Assembly: GCA_026785885.1 (NCBI GenBank)
Contig: JAJAZC010000121.1
Span: 1 to 48,646, forward strand
DNA from: Rubrivivax sp.
Lineage (GTDB): Bacteria; Pseudomonadota; Gammaproteobacteria; Burkholderiales; Burkholderiaceae_C
Reading direction: 5' to 3'
Length of the DNA: 48,646 bases
Positions 1 to 8,937 of this stretch are shown piece by piece; positions within the stretch are counted from its first letter, which is position 1; each line of letters starts with the position of its first letter. A program made the position numbers and the translations under genes. The notes beneath the pieces were generated by a model. The model worked only from the letters and a program-made list of their open reading frames with translations, searched no databases and was not told where the DNA came from.

Positions 1-2
1 CG

Positions 3-1013
3 CTGATCCTGCCCTCAGGCTCGCGCCGTGGCGGGCGCCCGCACGAGACGACCTTCACGCCCGACCTTTACCGCATGAGCGAGACGATGCCGGCGCCGCT
101 GGAAACACAGAACGGCAGCTTGCAGTCGCTCAGCTATCACGGCCAGGCGCCACGCGCGCCCGCGCTGGAGCGTTGGGCCGACGTGGCGCGTGGCACCACG
201 CAGCACGCCGACCGTCAGGCCATCGAGCTGGTGAGCCGGCTGTTCGAGGCCATGCTGGCCGACGTGCGCGTGCCGGCCGACATCCAGCTGTTGATCTCAC
301 GCCTGCATGGCCCGGCCATGCGGCTCGCAATGCGTGACCGCTGCCTGCTGGACCAGGGCAAACACCCGCTGTGGCGCTTCATCAATCAGCTGGTTTTTTC
401 GGCCGAGATGGCGCCCGACGCCACCGACCCAGAGCGCCAGCAGCTGCTGAAGGTGGCGCAGGTGACGATCGACCAGTTGGCCAGCGAGCCAGCGCAGAAC
501 ACCAGCCTGTACGCCTGGGCCGTAGAGCGGCTGGAGACCTACCTGAAGAAGCGCCTGACCCGCCGCCTGGCCGCGCTGGCCAGCCAGATTGGCGCGCTGC
601 AAAAGCTCGAGGATCAGGTTGCCGATGGCCAAGGCCCGCCGTCGACGATGAGCGGCCCACTGGACGTTCACCAGCTGGACACCGTGCCGGCCGAATTTAT
701 GCCCAGCGACATGCCGGCGGCCATCGACAAGGCCGACGCGGGCGCTTGGCTGAACAAGCTGCGCGCCGGCGACTGGCTGCGCATGTTCTTCAAAGGCCGC
801 TGGCTCCAGGCGCAGTTGCTGTGGCCCGGCGAGCGGCGCGAGTTCCTGCTGTTTGGCGACGGTGCATCGGATCGAACCTGGGCCGTGCGGGCCGGCGCTT
901 TGAGCCTCATGCACGCCAACGGCCTGGTCAAGACGCTGAAGCAGCGCTCGATCGTCGGCAGCGCCGCGGTGCGGGTGCAGGAGCAGGTAACGTCCGATCC
1001 GTCGGCCGCCTGA
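3..1013 (+). CDS. DUF1631-like protein, C-terminal part (5' end outside window)
   Basis: The reading frame is open from base 3, upstream of the listed ATG at 75, so this is most likely the C-terminal part of a longer protein that starts before the window. The last ~100 residues have a GDWLRMFFKGRWLQAQLLW segment followed by a pattern ending in a Leu-rich stretch. This resembles the C-terminal end of DUF1631 proteins, which are large (about 700-800 residues) and of unknown function. The middle part is helical and rich in Leu, Arg and Gln. No catalytic motif is visible. The assignment rests on remembered family similarity only. The gene is convergent with the hydrolase that follows. Confidence 0.55.
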   Translation: MILPSGSRRGGRPHETTFTPDLYRMSETMPAPLETQNGSLQSLSYHGQAPRAPALERWADVARGTTQHADRQAIELVSRLFEAMLADVRVPADIQLLISRLHGPAMRLAMRDRCLLDQGKHPLWRFINQLVFSAEMAPDATDPERQQLLKVAQVTIDQLASEPAQNTSLYAWAVERLETYLKKRLTRRLAALASQIGALQKLEDQVADGQGPPSTMSGPLDVHQLDTVPAEFMPSDMPAAIDKADAGAWLNKLRAGDWLRMFFKGRWLQAQLLWPGERREFLLFGDGASDRTWAVRAGALSLMHANGLVKTLKQRSIVGSAAVRVQEQVTSDPSAA

Positions 1014-1039
1014 CGTGCACCGGCCGGACAGTCGGCAAC

Positions 1040-1981
1040 TCAGCCGGCCGCTGACCCGCCGAGCAAGGACACGATCACCTCGGTGACCAGCCTGGGCTGC
1101 TCGTGCACGATCCAGTGTGACGCGTCCGGCACGTGCACCAGCTGCAGCTGCGGCACCCAACGCTCCAGTCCCGTCAACAGCGAAGGCCGCAATGCGGCGT
1201 CGCGCTCACCCCATAGCACCGTCGTTGGCACGCGTGAGGTCACAGCTGCGTCAGGCGGTTGCAGCTGGTGCAGCGGATCATCAGCACCCGTTGGCGGGCG
1301 CAGCGGCGAAGCGCGGTAGTAGTTAAGAGCGCCCGTCAGGCCGCGCCCCTGGTTGAGCCAGGCCTGGCGGTACTGCGCGCGCACCGCCGGCGTCAACCAC
1401 GCCGGCTCCCCGAGAAAGGGCCACAGGCGGCGGAAGTCGTCTTCGGCCAGCTGCTGCTCAGCGCCTGGCCGGCACAGGTAGGTCATGTAAGCGCTGGCCG
1501 TCTGCTGCTCCGCGCTGTGGCGCAGCTCGCGCAGGAAGGCCGCCGGGTGCGGCGAGTTGACGATCAACAGCTGCTTGATCAGCTCCGGCCGCTGCGCCGC
1601 CAGGTTCCAGGCCAGCGCGCCGCCCCAGTCGTGCGCCACCAGCAAGTCCAGCGGGGGGCCCAGCGCGTCGATGGCTGCAGCCACATCGCCTACCAGGCAC
1701 TTGGCGCGGTAGGCCGCAACTTCAGTCGGCGCCGATGAGCCGATGTAGCCGCGCAGGTTGGGCGCCACCGCGGCCACCTGCGGCGCCAGGCGCTGCAGCA
1801 CCCCATCCCACACGAAGGCGGCTTCCGGAAAGCCGTGCAGCAGCATGGCCCGCACACGGCCGGTGCCGGCGCCGCGGCAGGCCAGCGTGATGCTGCCTGA
1901 GCCGCCTGAGCCGCCTGAGCCGCCTGAGCCGCCTGAGCCGCCTGAGCCGTTCGGCAGCGCAAGCTCGAAGTGCCGGATCAC
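1040..1981 (-). CDS. Alpha/beta hydrolase, epoxide hydrolase/haloalkane dehalogenase type
   Basis: A 313-residue alpha/beta hydrolase. The oxyanion-hole region is LLHGFPEAAFVWDG, the nucleophile elbow is VAHDWGGALAW with Asp as nucleophile, and the C-terminal histidine lies in DASHWIVHEQP. An Asp nucleophile in HDWGG is typical of epoxide hydrolases and haloalkane or fluoroacetate dehalogenases rather than serine esterases. The substrate cannot be told from sequence. Residues ~11-29 are a Gly-Gly-Ser repeat encoded by a 9-bp tandem array, placed just before the first beta strand. The stop of the upstream engB gene overlaps this start by 4 bases (1978-1981), so the two genes are probably cotranscribed and translationally coupled. 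Confidence 0.85.
   Translation of the reverse strand: MIRHFELALPNGSGGSGGSGGSGGSGGSGSITLACRGAGTGRVRAMLLHGFPEAAFVWDGVLQRLAPQVAAVAPNLRGYIGSSAPTEVAAYRAKCLVGDVAAAIDALGPPLDLLVAHDWGGALAWNLAAQRPELIKQLLIVNSPHPAAFLRELRHSAEQQTASAYMTYLCRPGAEQQLAEDDFRRLWPFLGEPAWLTPAVRAQYRQAWLNQGRGLTGALNYYRASPLRPPTGADDPLHQLQPPDAAVTSRVPTTVLWGERDAALRPSLLTGLERWVPQLQLVHVPDASHWIVHEQPRLVTEVIVSLLGGSAAG
1895..1948. repeat. 9-bp tandem repeat, 6 copies, encoding Gly-Gly-Ser
   Basis: Six perfect copies of GCCTGAGCC lie head to tail inside the hydrolase gene. On the minus strand they read GGC-TCA-GGC, giving a (Gly-Ser-Gly)n linker near the N-terminus. The unit length is a multiple of three, so gain or loss of a unit would change linker length without a frameshift. 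Confidence 0.95.
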
Positions 1982-2754
1982 TTGTGCGTCCAGCCGTGCA
2001 GCGCCTGCGCCACATCGCCCAGGCCCTGGCGCGACAGCGCCGAGAACGCAGTAACGCCGATGTCGGCGTTGTCGGTGGTGACTTCCGCCAGCACAGCCTG
2101 GGAGTCACGCAGCGCAGCCTGCACCTCGCTCTTGTTGAGCTTGTCGGCTTTGGTCAACAGGGCCAGCAACCGCACCTCGCCGTTGGCCAACCGCGGCGCG
2201 ATCAACGCCAGGAGGCGCTGATCCAGCTCGGTGAAGCCCAGACGCGAATCGATCATCAGCACGACACCGTGCAGGTTGCGGCGCAGCTGCAAATACTCGG
2301 CCATCACCTCCTGCCAGCGCAGCTTGGCCGCGCGCTCGACGGCTGCATAACCGTAGCCCGGTAGGTCGGCAAAACGCGCATCGGGCGCGTCCTTAGGGCC
2401 GACGTCGAACAGGTTGATGTGCTGCGTGCGCCCCGGAGTGCGCGACGCGAAAGCCAACCGCTTTTGCTGCGCCAGCCGGTTGATGGCCGTGGACTTGCCG
2501 GCGTTGCTGCGGCCGACAAAGGCGATCTCGGGCAGCTCGCTGGCGGGCAACTGGTCCAGCCGGCTGGCGGTGGTCAGGAAGCGGGCACTCTGGGTCCAGG
2601 CGAGTGCAATCTTGTCGAGATCGGCGGCGACAACGGCCGGTGCTTGAGCCGGTGCCTGCGCCGTGGCTGGGGCCGGCGCGTCAACCGACGCGTGGGTCGG
2701 CGCATCGGCCTGCCCGGTTGCTGCAGGAGTCGCCGAACGAATAGGGGTGCTCAT
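1978..2754 (-). CDS. engB: Ribosome biogenesis GTP-binding protein EngB/YsxC
   Basis: EngB is an essential GTPase that assists late assembly of the large ribosomal subunit. The 258-residue product has the P-loop GRSNAGKST (G1), the switch region ending in a TPGRTQ motif, DLPGYGYA (G3) and LLTKADKLNK (G4), in the order expected for the TrmE-Era-EngA-EngB-Septin group. I start it at ATG 2754 rather than at the track's 3090 start, because the extra 112 residues run antisense across the cytochrome c4 gene. The first ~55 residues are Ala/Pro/Thr-rich and variable. The gene is divergent from cytochrome c4 across 72 bases that must hold both promoters. Confidence 0.95.
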   Translation of the reverse strand: MSTPIRSATPAATGQADAPTHASVDAPAPATAQAPAQAPAVVAADLDKIALAWTQSARFLTTASRLDQLPASELPEIAFVGRSNAGKSTAINRLAQQKRLAFASRTPGRTQHINLFDVGPKDAPDARFADLPGYGYAAVERAAKLRWQEVMAEYLQLRRNLHGVVLMIDSRLGFTELDQRLLALIAPRLANGEVRLLALLTKADKLNKSEVQAALRDSQAVLAEVTTDNADIGVTAFSALSRQGLGDVAQALHGWTHK

Positions 2755-2826
2755 GGCGCATTGTAAAATTCGGGCCTTGGGTTGCCGCCATGCAGCTCCC
2801 GAGAACTTTTGTTGAAGGCCCGCTGC

Positions 2827-3453
2827 ATGAAGCCGTTCGTCGCCCAGACCCTGTTGGCCCTGACCCTGAGCGGGGCCGCCACAGCGGCCTTTGCCGTCGA
2901 TGCCAAGCCCGCCTTCAAGCCCGATATTGCCAAGGGTCAGCAAGTGGCCGCCACTTGCATGGCCTGCCATACCGCCGATGGCTCGCGCGGCTCGCCGGCC
3001 AACCCAATCCTTCAGGGTCAGCACCCCGAATACCTCGTCAAGCAGTTGACCGAGTACAAAAGCGGCAAGCGTAAGAACGCCATCATGCAAGGCATGGCGG
3101 CGGCTTTGTCAGAAGACGAAATGCGCCACGTTGCAGCCTTCTACGCCAGCAAACAGCCACGCAACGGATTTGCCCGCGTCAAGGAAACCGTGGGGCTGGG
3201 TGAGCAGATCTGGCGCGGCGGCATCGCCGCAAAAGCCGTGCCGGCCTGCGCTGGTTGCCACAGCCCGAACGGCGCCGGCATTCCAATACAGTACCCGCGC
3301 ATTTCGGGTCAGCATGGCGACTACACCGAGGCGCAGCTGCTTAACTTCCGCTCCGGCGCGCGCGGAAACAACGCGCAGATGATGACCATCGCGGCCAAGA
3401 TGAACGACCGCGAAATCAAGGCCGTGGCCGACTACACGGCCGGTTTGCGTTGA
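2827..3453 (+). CDS. Cytochrome c4, periplasmic diheme electron carrier
   Basis: A 208-residue diheme cytochrome c. A signal peptide (MKPFVAQTLLALTLSGAATA, cleavage near AFA|VDA) precedes two homologous domains with CMACH (residues 44-48) and CAGCH (141-145). Methionines in both domains can act as distal heme ligands (NAIMQGM and NAQMMTI). Cytochrome c4 carries electrons between the bc1 complex and terminal oxidases. I chose ATG 2827 because it gives a clean signal peptide and has GAAGG nine bases upstream; the track's 2782 start adds 15 residues before it. It lies directly upstream of the CcsBA heme-ligation genes on the same strand, an arrangement common in betaproteobacteria. Confidence 0.95.
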   Translation: MKPFVAQTLLALTLSGAATAAFAVDAKPAFKPDIAKGQQVAATCMACHTADGSRGSPANPILQGQHPEYLVKQLTEYKSGKRKNAIMQGMAAALSEDEMRHVAAFYASKQPRNGFARVKETVGLGEQIWRGGIAAKAVPACAGCHSPNGAGIPIQYPRISGQHGDYTEAQLLNFRSGARGNNAQMMTIAAKMNDREIKAVADYTAGLR

Positions 3454-3571
3454 GGGCGAGCGCTTAGAAGCCGACGACGGTTGCGCTTTTTACGCATAGT
3501 GGCAGCGTCAAAGAGCCTGTCATCACCCGGCCTTCTTCATGGCGCCGGGCTCGCGGCAGATAATCGCGGGC

Positions 3572-5734
3572 ATGGCTGTATCCACCTCGGGCGTTGAAGT
3601 TGCCGTTGGCTCGCGCCGCGTGCGCGATGCGATCGAACTGCTGTCGTCGATGCGGTTTTCGATCTCGCTGCTGACCGTGATCTGCATCGCGTCGGTCATC
3701 GGCACGGTGGTCAAACAAAACGAGCCGCTCAACAACTACGTTAACCAATTCGGGCCTTTTTGGGCCGATGTGTTCGGGCGCGTCAACCTGTACACGGTCT
3801 ACAGCGCGCCGTGGTTTCTGCTGATCCTGGCCTTTCTCGTGCTCAGCACCAGCCTGTGCATCGCACGCAATCTGCCCAAGATCATTGCCGACTGGCAGCA
3901 ATACAAAGAAGGCCTGCGCGAGCAATCGCTGCAGGCCTTTGCACACAAGGGACAGGCGGTGGTGGCTGAAGCGCCTGCCGCGGCGCTGCAACGCGTGAGC
4001 GATCTGCTGATTGCGCAAGGCTGGCGCGCCAAGGTGCAGACCCGCGACCACGGCGTGATGCTCGCGGCGCGCAAGGGCCGCAGCAACAAGATCGGCTACC
4101 TGGCCGCGCACTCGTCCATCGTGCTGATCTGCGTCGGTGGATTGCTGGACGGCGATCTGGTCGTGAAAGCGCAGATGGCGCTGTTGGGCAAAAGCACCTT
4201 TGCCGGCGGCGGCTTGATCGCCGAGGTACCTCCCGAGCACCGGCTGTCGGTCAACAACCCGACCTTCCGCGGCAACCTCTTCGTGCCCGAAGGCGCACGG
4301 GCCGGCGTGGCTGTGCTCAACATGCCCGACGGCGTTGTGCTGCAGGATTTGCCTTTCGACGTCGAGCTGAAGAAGTTCGTCGTCGAGTACTACGCCACCG
4401 GCATGCCCAAGCTGTTTGCCAGCGAGATCGTGATCCACGACCGCAAAACCGGCAGCAAGGCCGAGCACCGGGTCGAGGTCAACAAGCCCGCGTTCCACGA
4501 CGGCGTCGCGATTTACCAAAGCAGCTTCGACGATGGCGGCTCGCGCGTGAAACTGCGCGGCCTGCCGCTGGGCCTGGGCAAGCCCTTCGAGATCGAAGGC
4601 AACATCGGCGGCAAGACCGAGCTGGTGTCCAACGGCCCGCGCGGCGAAGAGAAGGTGACGCTGGAGTTCGCGACGCTGCGTCTCATCAACGTCGAGAACA
4701 TGGGCGGCGGGGTAGGGGCACGCGGTGCGGCGGGCGACTCGTCGGGCGCCGACGTGCGCAAAGTCGACCTCGTCAACTCGATCGAATCGCGCCTGGGCGC
4801 TGGCCACAAGGCGGCCAAGGAAAAGGTGCTGCAGAACGTCGGCCCGTCGATCACCTACCGGTTGCGCGACGCCGCCGGCCAGGCGCGGGAGTATCAGAAC
4901 TACATGGCGCCGGTGCCGCTGGAAGGCAGCAGCGTGTTTCTGATCGGCGTACGCGACAACCCGCAGGACAGCTTCCGATACTTGCGTGTTCCGGCCGACG
5001 AAAACAGCCAGATCGACGGCTGGCTGCGGCTGCGCCAGGCGCTGGACGATCCGGGGCTGCGCGATCAGGCGGCGCACCGCTACGTGGCCATCGCAGCGCC
5101 GGCTGACAAGCCGGAGTTGGTCGAGCAGCTCACCGCCACCACGCGCCGCGCGCTGGGCCTCTTTGCCGGCGCTGAGAAAGGCAAGGCGCCGAACACGCTG
5201 ACGCAAACGCTCAGCGGCTTGCAAGCGCTGGCCGACTTCATGGAGACCTCGGTGCCCGAGGGCGAGCGGCTGCGCGTGTCCGAAGTACTGCTGCGAATCC
5301 TCAACGGCTCGCTGTTCGAGCTGCTCAACCTCACGCGCGAACAAGCCGGTCTGCAGCCGCTGAAGCCTGGGCCCGAGGCCGAACGTTTCATGACGCAGGC
5401 CGTGACGTCGCTGTCCGATAGCTACTTCTACCCCGCGCCGCTGATCTTTCAGTTGAGTGACTTCACGCAGGTGCAGGCCAGCGTGTTTCAGGTCGCGCGG
5501 GCACCCGGTAAAACGCTGGTGTACTTGGGCTGCGGCGCGTTGATCCTGGGCATATTCATGATGTTGTACGTGCGCGACCGGCGGCTGTGGGTCTGGCTGC
5601 AAGCCGCGCCTGGCACGTCTGACGGCGTCACCACGCGCATCAGCACCGCGCTGTCCAGCACACGCCGCACGCTGGACGGCGACGCCGAATTCGATCGTCT
5701 CAAATCGGCCCTGTTGAAGGAGCACACCGCATGA
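3572..5734 (+). CDS. ccsB: Cytochrome c biogenesis protein CcsB (ResB family)
   Basis: The ResB/Ccs1 component of the System II cytochrome c synthase. It holds apocytochrome and, with CcsA, attaches heme on the periplasmic side. The ~720-residue protein has three N-terminal membrane segments (near FSISLLTVICIASVIGTVV, WFLLILAFLVLSTSLCIA and AHSSIVLICVGGLL), a long periplasmic domain, and a last membrane segment near TLVYLGCGALILGIFMMLYV. I prefer the internal ATG at 3572 over the track's 3539. The stop overlaps the ccsA start by four bases (ATGA at 5731-5734), so the pair is translationally coupled. Confidence 0.93.
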   Translation: MAVSTSGVEVAVGSRRVRDAIELLSSMRFSISLLTVICIASVIGTVVKQNEPLNNYVNQFGPFWADVFGRVNLYTVYSAPWFLLILAFLVLSTSLCIARNLPKIIADWQQYKEGLREQSLQAFAHKGQAVVAEAPAAALQRVSDLLIAQGWRAKVQTRDHGVMLAARKGRSNKIGYLAAHSSIVLICVGGLLDGDLVVKAQMALLGKSTFAGGGLIAEVPPEHRLSVNNPTFRGNLFVPEGARAGVAVLNMPDGVVLQDLPFDVELKKFVVEYYATGMPKLFASEIVIHDRKTGSKAEHRVEVNKPAFHDGVAIYQSSFDDGGSRVKLRGLPLGLGKPFEIEGNIGGKTELVSNGPRGEEKVTLEFATLRLINVENMGGGVGARGAAGDSSGADVRKVDLVNSIESRLGAGHKAAKEKVLQNVGPSITYRLRDAAGQAREYQNYMAPVPLEGSSVFLIGVRDNPQDSFRYLRVPADENSQIDGWLRLRQALDDPGLRDQAAHRYVAIAAPADKPELVEQLTATTRRALGLFAGAEKGKAPNTLTQTLSGLQALADFMETSVPEGERLRVSEVLLRILNGSLFELLNLTREQAGLQPLKPGPEAERFMTQAVTSLSDSYFYPAPLIFQLSDFTQVQASVFQVARAPGKTLVYLGCGALILGIFMMLYVRDRRLWVWLQAAPGTSDGVTTRISTALSSTRRTLDGDAEFDRLKSALLKEHTA

Positions 5735-7083
5735 ACACCACCACGCTGGCGCTGGGCCGCAGCTTCAACCCGCTGGCCCAGCGCAGCGTCTACGACTGGA
5801 TCTTCGCGCTGCTGATCGTGGCCGGCGCGGGCTACGCCTTGAGCCGCCATGGCCGGGCGATGGACGTGTACGAGCTGAGCATCCTGGCTGGCGCAGTGCC
5901 TGCGATGATTGCGCTGGGCTGGTTCTGGGGCCCGCTGCGCACCTTGACGCTGGGCGTCGGCGCGCTGGTGTTGATCGCGATTGCGCTTTACGCCCGCACA
6001 CCGGACGACTTCGGCGCCGATCTGGCGGCCGGCGAGAAAGTTTTTCTGCTCAAGTACTTTCTCTCCAGCCAGAGCGCGATCCTGTGGATGAGCATGCTGT
6101 TCTTCATGAGCACGGCGTTCTACTGGATCGGCCTGCTGGCGCGCCCGAGTGCTGGCGGCAGCGACAACGCTGCGCAGCATATCGGCAGCGGCCTGGCCTG
6201 GGCCGCGGTGGTGATGGCGCTGATCGGCATGCTGGTGCGCTGGTTCGAGAGCCACCAGATCGCGCCAGACATCGGCCACATCCCGGTGTCCAACCTGTAT
6301 GAAGTCTTCGTGCTGTTCTGCTGGATGACGACGCTGTTCTATCTGTACTACGAGCAGCACTACAAGACCCGCGCTTTGGGCGCCTTCGCGATGCTGATCG
6401 TCAGCGCTGCGGTCGGCTTCCTGCTCTGGTACACGGTGGTGCGCGACGCGCATGAGATCCAGCCCCTGGTGCCGGCGCTGCAGAGCTGGTGGATGAAGCT
6501 GCACGTGCCGGCCAACTTCATCGGCTACGGCACCTTCGCCATCGCGGCGATGGTGGCTTTTGCCTACCTGGTCAAGTCGCATGCCCAGGAAACACGCTGG
6601 TGGAAGTTGGCGCCGTTGTGGCTGCTGGGTATGGTGCTGTGCCTCGAGCCGCTGGTCTTCCGCAAAGGGGCCGCAGAGACGGGCAGCTACTGGTTCGTTT
6701 ACTTCGGCATCAGCGCGCTGATCGTGGCCGGTATCCTGGCCGCGCGGCGGCGCATTGCCGAGCGCATGCCGAGCTTCGAAGTGCTGGACGACGTGATGTA
6801 CAAGGCGATCGCGGTGGGCTTTGCGTTCTTCACGATCGCTACCATCCTGGGCGCCTTCTGGGCCGCAGAGGCCTGGGGCGGCTACTGGAGCTGGGACCCC
6901 AAGGAAACCTGGGCACTGATCGTCTGGCTCAACTACGCGGCCTGGCTGCACATGCGGCTGATGAAGGGCTTGCGCGGCGCCATCTCAGCCTGGTGGGCGC
7001 TGGTCGGGCTGGCGGTGACGACGTTTGCCTTTCTGGGCGTCAACATGTTCTTGTCGGGACTGCACTCCTACGGTGAACTGTAA
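5731..7083 (+). CDS. ccsA: Cytochrome c biogenesis protein CcsA (heme handling, WWD domain)
   Basis: A 450-residue polytopic membrane protein of the CcmC/CcmF/CcsA heme-handling family. The tryptophan-rich signature WGGYWSWDPKETWALIVW is complete. Conserved histidines flank it (in KLHVPANFIGY and AAWLHMRL) and are expected to bind heme. About eight hydrophobic segments can be counted. With CcsB it forms the System II cytochrome c synthase, and the upstream cytochrome c4 is an obvious client. Naming is inconsistent in databases: this protein is often labelled CcsB and the previous one ResB. Confidence 0.93.
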   Translation: MNTTTLALGRSFNPLAQRSVYDWIFALLIVAGAGYALSRHGRAMDVYELSILAGAVPAMIALGWFWGPLRTLTLGVGALVLIAIALYARTPDDFGADLAAGEKVFLLKYFLSSQSAILWMSMLFFMSTAFYWIGLLARPSAGGSDNAAQHIGSGLAWAAVVMALIGMLVRWFESHQIAPDIGHIPVSNLYEVFVLFCWMTTLFYLYYEQHYKTRALGAFAMLIVSAAVGFLLWYTVVRDAHEIQPLVPALQSWWMKLHVPANFIGYGTFAIAAMVAFAYLVKSHAQETRWWKLAPLWLLGMVLCLEPLVFRKGAAETGSYWFVYFGISALIVAGILAARRRIAERMPSFEVLDDVMYKAIAVGFAFFTIATILGAFWAAEAWGGYWSWDPKETWALIVWLNYAAWLHMRLMKGLRGAISAWWALVGLAVTTFAFLGVNMFLSGLHSYGEL

Positions 7084-7134
7084 GAAGCGCTGGCGGTCAC
7101 ACGACCTCCAGCCGATCACCGTACCGAAGCTTCC

Positions 7135-8118
7135 ATGCACGTCCCCAAGGACCGCGGCTTCCAGCAGACACCGGCGTCTGAGATCACATCGCGCAGCACC
7201 TACCTGCGCCGCCGCCAGCTGATGCACGGCCTGGCCGCAGGCGCTGCTGCGCTGGCCCTGCCGGCCACGGCGCAGACCGCAGCCGCGGCGCGCCCCGGCA
7301 AAAACGCCGCGCTGCCTGCTGCCCGCAGCACCGTGCCTGGCGCAGTGTCGATGGACAAGCCCACGCTCTACGCCGACACCAGCAGCTACAACAACTTCTA
7401 TGAGTTCGGCACCGACAAGGCCGACCCGGCACGCACCGCCGGCAGCTTGAAGACCCGCCCCTGGACCGTGGCCATCGAAGGCGAGGTCAAAAAGCCGATG
7501 ACGCTGGACATCGACGCGCTGATGAAGCTAGCTGCGATGGAAGAGCGCATCTACCGGCTGCGCTGCGTCGAAGGCTGGTCGATGGTCATCCCGTGGGTTG
7601 GCTTTTCGCTGGCCGAGTTGATCAAGCGCGTCGAGCCCACCGGCAACGCAAACTACCTGCAGTTCTTGACACTGGCCGACAAGGCGCAGATGCCGGGCCT
7701 GAGCTCGCGTGTGCTGGACTGGCCGTACGCCGAAGGCCTGCGCATCGACGAAGCCAATCACCCGTTGGCAATGCTGGCCTTCGGCATGTACGGCGAGCTG
7801 CTGCCCAACCAGAACGGCGCGCCGGTGCGGCTGGTGGTGCCGTGGAAGTACGGCTTCAAGAGCGCCAAGTCGATCGTCAAGATCCGCTTTGTGCAGAAGC
7901 AGCCCAGGACCAGCTGGGAAGAAGCCGCGCGCGACGAATACGGCTTTAATTCCAACGTCAACCCGAAGGTCGACCACCCGCGCTGGAGCCAGGCCACCGA
8001 GCGACGCATCCGCCAAGACGGCCTGTTCGCGAAGAAGCGGCCGACGTTGATGTTCAACGGCTACGAGCCGCAGGTTGGCCAGCTGTACGCCGGCATGGAT
8101 TTGAAAAAGTTGTTCTGA
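7135..8118 (+). CDS. msrP: Protein-methionine-sulfoxide reductase, molybdenum catalytic subunit MsrP
   Basis: MsrP (formerly YedY) is a periplasmic Mo-molybdopterin enzyme that repairs oxidised methionine in envelope proteins. The 327-residue precursor has a twin-arginine signal ([22 protein letters not shown]) consistent with export of a folded cofactor enzyme. The molybdenum-ligating cysteine is Cys144 in [15 protein letters not shown], and the C-terminal half keeps the [16 protein letters not shown] segment typical of the family. The stop codon shares its last base with the start of msrQ. MsrQ supplies electrons from the membrane, so the two genes form the expected two-gene system. Confidence 0.95.
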   Translation: MHVPKDRGFQQTPASEITSRSTYLRRRQLMHGLAAGAAALALPATAQTAAAARPGKNAALPAARSTVPGAVSMDKPTLYADTSSYNNFYEFGTDKADPARTAGSLKTRPWTVAIEGEVKKPMTLDIDALMKLAAMEERIYRLRCVEGWSMVIPWVGFSLAELIKRVEPTGNANYLQFLTLADKAQMPGLSSRVLDWPYAEGLRIDEANHPLAMLAFGMYGELLPNQNGAPVRLVVPWKYGFKSAKSIVKIRFVQKQPRTSWEEAARDEYGFNSNVNPKVDHPRWSQATERRIRQDGLFAKKRPTLMFNGYEPQVGQLYAGMDLKKLF

Positions 8119-8831
8119 TGGCCCCCACGGGGGGCACACCGGCAGCACCGGTTGCGCCAGTGACGCCGGTCACACCGGCGCGTGCCACCGCGCCGCGCCA
8201 CTCGCAGCCGTCACGCCCAATGTGGGCCACCCGCCTCAATGCCGTGCTGCTGCGGCCCTGGGCCAAGCCGCTAATCTTTTTGCTGGCGCTGTTGCCGCTG
8301 GCCAGCCTGATCTACGGCGCGGCGGCCGACACGCTGGGTGCCAACCCGGCCGAAGCGCTGATCCGCAGTACAGGTGACTGGACGCTGCGCTTGCTGTGCC
8401 TGGCGTTGGCCATCACACCGCTGCGGCAGATGGCCGGCCTGGTGGCGCTGGCCCGGCTGCGCCGCATGCTGGGCCTGTTTACCTTTTTCTATGGCGTGCT
8501 GCACTTCTTGTGCTTCGCTTGGCTGGACATGGGCCTGGACGTGGCCGCCATCGTTGCCGACCTCCCGAAGCGCCCTTTCATCCTGGTGGGCAGCCTGGCG
8601 CTCTTGTTGATGTTGCCGCTGGCGCTGACCAGCTTCAACCGCGCGATCAAGGCACTGGGCGCGGCGCGTTGGCAGGCGCTGCACAAGGCGGTGTACGCGG
8701 TGGTACTGCTGGCGCTGCTGCACTTCTTCTGGATGCGCGCCGGAAAGAACGACTTTGCAGAGTGGTCTGTCTACGCGGCGGTGGTTGCAGTGCTGATGGG
8801 CTGGCGTTTGTGGCAGCGCTTTGCGCGCTGA
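8118..8831 (+). CDS. msrQ: Heme-binding membrane subunit MsrQ
   Basis: A 237-residue integral membrane b-type cytochrome (formerly YedZ) that passes quinol-derived electrons to periplasmic MsrP. It has about six hydrophobic segments and the histidines expected for heme binding, for example in FYGVLHFLCF, LHKAVY and LLHFFWMRAG. The first ~33 residues form an unusual Pro/Ala/Thr-rich cytoplasmic leader (GGTPAAPVAPVTPVTPARAT), longer than in E. coli MsrQ. The start overlaps the msrP stop by one base. The stop codon lies inside the first unit of a 7-bp tandem array. Confidence 0.92.
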   Translation: MAPTGGTPAAPVAPVTPVTPARATAPRHSQPSRPMWATRLNAVLLRPWAKPLIFLLALLPLASLIYGAAADTLGANPAEALIRSTGDWTLRLLCLALAITPLRQMAGLVALARLRRMLGLFTFFYGVLHFLCFAWLDMGLDVAAIVADLPKRPFILVGSLALLLMLPLALTSFNRAIKALGAARWQALHKAVYAVVLLALLHFFWMRAGKNDFAEWSVYAAVVAVLMGWRLWQRFAR

Positions 8832-8882
8832 GTGCTGAGTGCTGAGTGCTGAGCGCTGAGTGCTGAGTGCTGAGCGCTGAAC
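8827..8882. repeat. 7-bp tandem repeat, 8 units, over the msrQ stop codon
   Basis: Eight consecutive 7-mers follow GCTGAGT, with three units varying at the last bases (GCTGAGC twice, GCTGAAC once). The msrQ TGA is part of the first unit. Seven is not a multiple of three. The array lies between the convergent msrQ and vapC genes. No clear hairpin terminator is seen here. Confidence 0.95.
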
Positions 8883-8937
8883 GCTTGATTGGTCTGCTTC
8901 GATCGGACGGTTCAATCAAGCTGGACCGCCTGCCAGC

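Noticed and set aside
3464-5725. 753-residue minus-strand ORF opposite ccsB
   Set aside because: It lies fully antisense to the ResB-family gene, with a shadow-type composition and no motif.
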